Shown: positions 15,506 to 20,000 of the stretch, in pieces
Layout of the letters: every line of letters begins with the position of its first letter
How positions within the stretch are numbered: the stretch's first letter is position 1
Origin: Zygnema circumcarinatum
Taxonomy: Eukaryota > Streptophyta > Zygnematophyceae > Zygnematales > Zygnemataceae
Length of the DNA: 20,000 nucleotides
Assembly: GCA_037447605.1 (NCBI GenBank)
Contig: CM074810.1
Coordinates: 443,267 to 463,266, forward strand
Direction of reading: 5' to 3'
Notes under the pieces: generated by a model
Databases searched by the model: none
Seen by the model: only the letters and a program-made list of their open reading frames with translations
What the model was told of the DNA's origin: nothing
Program-made: the position numbers and the translations under genes

Positions 15506-18500
15506 CTAATCTTTCCGTCCAGATACCGTCTTCTTCACAGCTCCTACGGAAACAAGCAGACTGTCCAGTGAACTGAGGGTCTTCATGTCCTCCCTTGGAA
15601 TCAAGGCCGCCCCTTTGCTCAAAACCCTTCCAAAACCCTCCAAAAAGGACGCAAAGCCCTGCTTCGGTGGAGGCTCGGGGAGAAGCTCATCTAGAAATGC
15701 GAACGCAGCTTGCAGGTCGGAGGGGCCTGCCTTCACCGGGGCGGAAAAGTGGGCAGGAATGATCTGTTTGAACTTCCACTCATTCGCCATGCTGTCTACC
15801 CACTCCTTCACCTGCAGAGAGAAAGAGAGTGACAGAGAGACTGAGAAAGGGTGGGAGAGAGGGAGAGAGAGGGAAAGAGTGGGAGGGAGAGGGAGAGAGT
15901 GGGAGAGAGTGGGAGGGAGAGGGTGTGGACGAGGGGAGCGAGAGAGGGAGGGAGTGAAATTGGGAGGCGGGGAGGGAGACGGTGAGTGCCGGAGAAGGGT
16001 GGGATTGAGAAGGGAGAGGGAGTGGTGGAGAAGATTGGGAGGGGGGCATGTGAGAACTTAGACAAGGCGGTGGGAGGGGAAGGGAAAAAAGAGGTGTGTT
16101 GGGGGTCGGGGAGGAAAGGGAAGAAGGGGGAAAATAGGGTGCCGTGGAAAGCAACAGGGGGGCAAGGCAAGGGGGAAGCGTGGGAAAGAGGGAGAGAAGG
16201 AGGGATGGTGGGAGTGGAGGAGGAGAGCGAGGAAAAGTAGACGAGGAAACCACTCACCTGCTCCGGCACTTTACTGAAGACAAGAGTTTTCACCACAGGT
16301 GAAACGATGAGGCGCTGCGAGACCTGCTGAAAGGTCTCCTCCGGCTCTAACAAGTTAGAGGGGCCAAAAAAGAGGATTTGAAGTACCATGCGTTGCCACC
16401 CTGCACAGAACCCCCACTTGATTTTCAGCGTCTAGATCAATGTGAAAAACCCAAAATTAAAATGGACCCGAAAAAAACAGAAAAATCGACAGACGTTGGT
16501 CCTTTTCACATGCAGATAAGTTTCTACTCTTCAAATTGCAGTTTGCAGTTTGCGGAAACGTGGCACGCATAAAGCTAGAATTGCTCCCTCTATGGGATGA
16601 CAAAGAACACCTACTCTCTCCACCTCCTTCACTTTCCCCATCGTCCCCCTCTCCCTCTCCTTCCCTCTCCCTTTCTAGCTCACTTCCCTTCTCCTTTCTT
16701 TCCTCCCCTCGCTTCCTCCCACTCTCACTCCCCCCTCTCTTCCTCCCACTCTCACTCCCCCCTCTCTTCCTCCCGCACTCACTCCCCCCTCTCTCCACCC
16801 CCCCCCCCCCCACTCCCTATGTGAGGGAGAGAACCCAAACCTCTGCGGCGAGAAGCAGGAGTGTCCTCAATTTCCACCTTCGGAACCTCCTTCCCTCTAC
16901 TTAAAATCTGAACCGCCAATCCGTTCTGAGCAGCTTGAAGGAGCGCCTCCTTCCGTATGACTGCTGGAGGTTCCTTTGGAACAAAAATCACTGCATCTGT
17001 TACCAAAAGCGTTCGGGTGGGTCGATGAAAGAAAGACACCTCCACGTAGGGCCCAATACCTGCAATAAAAAAAATAAGGTTAATAATAAATAGGGTTAGG
17101 TTTGCAATTTTTTTAGGGTTTCAGACTCTAAGGTGCTTCACGGGATTTAGCAACACATCAAACCCCATATCAAGGCAATCAAAAGGGGGCATATTCCTCA
17201 CCCACTTCAGGAGATTTCAACACCTTCTGCTCTATCTCTCCTGCCCAGGGGGTAGAGCTATCGTTGTTTTCAAGAGTGCCCTCAGGAAATATCCCAAAGA
17301 GCTGAGGAGGGAGGTTGAGTGGCCAACTCCATTGGGAGGGAGCGATCCAAACTTTGGCTTCAGGGAAGCGGCGGGAGAAGGGGCCCACAAAGACCTTGTG
17401 CTCATAGGCGAAGGTGGGGAGGACTATGTGCTCCACGGGCAAGTCCAACTCGCGGAGCAACTGAGGATGGGAGGAAGAGAGAGAGGGGGAAAGGAGGAGA
17501 GGGGGGAGGGGAGGGAGGGAGAGGGGGGGAGAGGGGGGGAGAGGGGGGGAAGAGGGAGAATGAGAAGGAGGGAGGAGGAGAGGGAGAGAGAGGAGGGGGA
17601 AAGAGAGTGGGCGGGAGAGAGAAGAGTGGGGGAAAAGCGGGGAGAAGGGGGGGGGGGGAACGGAGGGAGAAAAGGGGGAGATAAGATGGGAGGGAGAGAG
17701 ATAGGGAGGGCGGGAGAGGGATCGGACGTGAGTGAGAGAGAAAGGAGAGGATGGTAGGGGAAAGGGGGAGCAGAAAGAGGGGGCAAAGAGAAAGAGAGGG
17801 GAGAATGAGCTATATTTGCTGCATAAGATCGATAAAACAGAACACTAAAGAGTAGGATATGATCAACAAGGTCAATATAAACGAGGAAATAAGAAAATGT
17901 AACAAAAGCCAATTTTGCTCGTTTAATCAACCCAGATCCAGTCCCTGCCGCAGAAATGGTCGGTTAACTGAACAGCATAGAAACGGAGAGAGAGAGAGTC
18001 CTACCGCCAGGCACTCGCTTGTAGGAGCGATCGGAGAGTGGACCCAAAGTCCACCCGAGTTCAATTTTATGACCGTCATCCGAATATTAGCAGTGACACT
18101 GCTGAACCCTAAACCCTGCTCCTGCTCAAAAACCCAAATTCGCCCCGCCTCCACCTGTTCCCCCCGCCTTTCCACATCCGACAACCACATTTCCCGTGTG
18201 AACAGGGCCAGAAATGGAATAGTTTTAGGTCTTGTAACATGATGGAGAGCTTTTGAGAGAAGTGATTTGAACAGGGCTACAAATGTTTTCAGAGTTTTGT
18301 GGAGTTTTGGAGAGATCGAGGGAGAGCGGGAGGAAGGGGAAGAGGGGAGAAAGAGAGAGGGGGGGGAAGGGATAGCAAAGGGGAAAAAGAGAGAGCGGCG
18401 GGAAAAAAAAAAAAATGGAAGGTAGTGGGAAAGGGCGGGGAGAGAGAGAGAGATTGAGAACGGGAGAGAGGTGCGTAGGGGAGGGAAGGGAGAGAGAGGC

Positions 18501-19112
18501 GGGAGGAAGAGAGAAGGGCGGAGGAGGGAGCGGGAGGTGGGGAGGGGAGAACGAGTCACGGCATAAGGGTCCAAAAATAGACATTGACTCAGCAACAATT
18601 AGTTTTTTCCAGTAGTTAAGTTTCAGCTTTCAGAATCTGAATTCAATCATGTCTTTCATATATACATACATACGTATACATACTTCTCTTTGAAGGCATA
18701 TAGGCTGGCCTTGAATTTCTTTCTAGCCTTTCTTCAAATGTAGGGTTTTTAAAGAGCAAACCTCGTAGCGGAGAGTCTGCCGCTGCAGAAGTGGACTGAG
18801 CGGAAATGGAAACCCTGTTATATTAAAATAAAATCGCCCCGTTTCTCCCTTTTTCGACCCCTTCTCGGAAACTGCGTCCTTCTGAAGAGTTCCCTGAACC
18901 CTGAGCCCTGAAACCTGCCCTTTTTTTTGACCTAATTTCTTGAAATTTCGGCTGAGGTCTTTGGATAGGGAGAGCTTCTCCCCTGAAAGGAAGGAGCATG
19001 GAACAAGAGTGGCTGTTGGGGCTCGGACGGAGAACGGAACGGGACGCATGTGAAGGGAGGAAATGTGGGGGGAGACGCGGCTGTTCAGAACGAGTGGAGA
19101 CGGCGCAGCCAT
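15506..19112 (-). CDS. DUF4336 family protein, probably plastid-targeted
   Basis: Member of the DUF4336 family of cyanobacteria and plants; reaction unknown. Six exons (minus strand): 19112-18762, 18154-18005, 17460-17202, 17059-16841, 16400-16258, 15811-15506 (TAG). All introns are GT-AG with matching phase; 1428 nt, 475 aa. Residues 1 to about 45 are rich in Ser, Pro and Arg and lack acidic residues, as in a chloroplast transit peptide. A block from about 98 to the C-terminus follows: GRFYFNITGFPFPLSPL, GRIWVFEQEQGL, GGLWVHSPIAPT, VLPTFAYEHKVFVGPFSRRF, WSWPLNLPPQLFGI, LLVTDAVIFVPK, LFFGPSNLLEP, IIPAHFSAP and the end SVGAVKKTVSGRKD. H188, D275 and H395 lie where metallo-beta-lactamase-fold proteins place metal or structural residues, but no HxHxDH motif is present. 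An upstream in-frame ATG at 19355 would add a CT-repeat-encoded Ser/Leu stretch; I prefer 19112. Confidence 0.93.
15815..16235. repeat. GA/GGGAG-rich tract in DUF4336 gene intron 5
   Basis: Fills most of the intron between exon 5 and exon 6. In the sense strand it is CT-rich and runs directly into the exon 6 acceptor at 15812-15813. Confidence 0.9.
16600..16812. repeat. CT-rich tract with tandem 24-25-base unit and poly-C in intron 4
   Basis: The plus strand is CT-rich. About three copies of a unit of roughly 25 bases built on CTCACTCCCCCCTCTCTTCC occupy about 16720-16797, followed by a run of about 13 C. In the gene sense strand it is purine-rich, the opposite of the tracts in the gene's other introns. 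Confidence 0.8.
17085..17125. repeat. Telo-box-like motifs in DUF4336 gene intron 3
   Basis: TAGGGTTAGG and TTTAGGGTTT occur within about 35 bases on the plus strand, i.e. AAACCCTAAA-type boxes in the sense strand, just upstream of exon 4 of the gene. Confidence 0.55.
17464..17800. repeat. GGGGGA/GA-rich tract in DUF4336 gene intron 2
   Basis: Begins three bases from exon 3 and consists of GAGGGGGG and GAGA units with G-runs up to nine. It is a polypyrimidine tract in the sense strand, ending at the exon 3 acceptor (17461-17462). Confidence 0.9.
18300..18555. repeat. GA-rich tract in DUF4336 gene intron 1
   Basis: Degenerate GAGGGA/GAGA tract on the plus strand, CT-rich in the gene sense, between exon 1 (donor 18761) and exon 2 (acceptor 18155). 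Confidence 0.9.
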
Positions 19113-19330
19113 GGCGGATATGGAAAGGGAAGCAGGGCGATCGGGGGAGGGGGAGAGAGAGAGAGGAGGGAGGGCGCTGAATGGAGGGGGAGAGAGAGAG
19201 GAAGAGAGGAAGAGAGGGAGAGGGAGCAGGATGGAGAGAGAGAGAGAGAGAGAGAGAGCAACAAGAGACAAGAGAGGAAAAGAAACGGAACATTTCTCAT
19301 GGAGCTGCAGAGAGCGTTCCGTTGAGGTCT
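19113..19330 (-). other. CT-rich leader region of the DUF4336 gene
   Basis: GA-rich on the plus strand (densest at 19150-19260), so pyrimidine-rich in the direction of the gene, ending about 25 bases before the ATG. It probably forms part of the 5' UTR. It stays open in frame with the gene, which is why a longer N-terminus cannot be excluded. Confidence 0.6.
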
Positions 19331-19351
19331 CCGCAGGCTGCGGAGGGCACG

Positions 19352-19428
19352 CCACGTGGTTGCAATGCAGCCACCCTATTTTCTTCCATTAGGGACTCGC
19401 CACGTCAACTATCTGGTACACGTGGCGA
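19352..19428. promoter_or_regulatory. Cluster of three ACGT elements upstream of the DUF4336 gene
   Basis: CCACGTGG at 19352-19359 is a full palindromic G-box. A second pair forms a perfect inverted repeat, TCGCCACGT (19397-19405) and ACGTGGCGA (19420-19428), with a 14-base spacer. They lie 240-320 bases upstream of the start codon. ACGT-core elements bind bZIP, bHLH and PIF-type factors in plants and are common in light- or stress-regulated plastid genes. The regulatory role is inferred. Confidence 0.55.
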
Positions 19429-19575
19429 ATTGGAATTGGACACTGAAGAAAATTGAATTAATAATTAGGGCCGGATTGAAGTTGGATTTTAGGAGTCCTC
19501 CGGGTTGCAAACTGGCGGTGGGTTTTTCAACTTTTGAGTTCGCCGGTTTGCAACCAAGAACCTTTCCAATTGACA

Positions 19576-19978
19576 ATTTATGGTTTTAGGTTTTCAGGGT
19601 TTTAGGTTTTAGGGTTTTTAAGATTGTAGGGTTTTGTGGGTTTTAGTGTCCTATGGTTTTTAGAATTTTTATATACATACAAAAATGAAATTGGTAACCT
19701 TAAAATCCCAATCTGGACTTGCTGACGAACACAAGAGAATACAAATCCTAAAATTCAAAAACCAAAAACCAAAAACCCAAAACCACAAACCACCATACAC
19801 GTACGGCCAAAAAAACTTCGACATTCCCTATTGGCAAAACACCCATCGCTTTTCCAATTGTCGTGGACAAAAAAGGAAAAAAAAATTAACTTCACATGTA
19901 ACCAACTAATTTAGCAAGGCGTTAAACCCTACACCCTAAACTCTGAACCTTAAACCCTGAACCCTAAATTTAAACCCT
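19576..19978. repeat. Degenerate telomere-like short repeats
   Basis: About 19576-19648 is rich in TTTTAGGG/TTTTAGG on the plus strand. About 19748-19800 is rich in AAAACC-type units, and 19922-19978 carries CCCTAAA/CCCTGAA units in the opposite sense. These resemble the plant telomere unit TTTAGGG but are irregular, so they are interstitial, not a chromosome end. The sequence from 19430 to 20000 shows no gene. Confidence 0.6.
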
Positions 19979-20000
19979 GATATTAAGCACCAGACCTTAT

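Noticed and set aside
19113-19355. Longer DUF4336 N-terminus from an ATG at 19355
   Set aside because: The added residues are mostly Ser/Leu from CT repeat. The 19112 start gives a normal plastid transit peptide.
19685-19909. 74-codon plus-strand open frame near the right edge
   Set aside because: Composed largely of Lys/Gln/Asn from A-rich AAAACC repeats, with no family features.

Overview
The window looks like nuclear DNA from a eukaryote of the green plant lineage, most likely a streptophyte alga or a non-seed land plant. Three points support this. The coding sequence is split into many exons with GT-AG introns. The genes are plant-type: a gamma-adaptin, a tRNA-His guanylyltransferase and a chloroplast-type DUF4336 protein with a transit-peptide-like N-terminus. 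Short plant-telomere-like motifs (TTTAGGG/CCCTAAA) also occur. The species cannot be fixed from sequence alone. The most obvious trait is a very heavy load of GA/CT simple repeats in introns and leaders; most long low-complexity reading frames here are translations of these tracts and are not genes.

Layout. (1) 175-8094, minus strand: AP-1 complex subunit gamma, 16 coding exons rebuilt with consistent phase from the initiator ATG to the first part of the C-terminal ear; the 3' end lies beyond base 1. (2) 8095-9660: divergent intergenic region with GA/CT tracts, a CCAAT/G-box cluster and a perfect hairpin. (3) 9661-12327, plus strand: complete single-domain tRNA-His guanylyltransferase (THG1) in 7 exons, 265 aa. 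(4) 12328-13432: GC-rich region of direct and inverted repeats, with a palindrome and an orphan coding-like segment. (5) 13433-14553, plus strand: an unrecognised two-exon gene whose 3' half carries an apparent frameshift and an in-frame UGA, so probably a recent pseudogene. (6) 14554-15505: convergent intergenic region. (7) 15506-19112, minus strand: complete DUF4336 family protein, 6 exons, 475 aa, probably plastid-targeted. (8) 19113-20000: its CT-rich leader, an ACGT-element cluster and telomere-like short repeats.

The three sound genes are housekeeping genes of unrelated pathways: clathrin-coated vesicle traffic at the trans-Golgi/early endosome, tRNA-His maturation, and an uncharacterised plastid protein. 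There is no operon-like or defence-like system. The items most worth following up are the broken unknown gene with its foldback-repeat neighbourhood, the strand bias of pyrimidine tracts in introns, and the single-domain THG1 in a lineage where flowering plants have tandem-domain versions.
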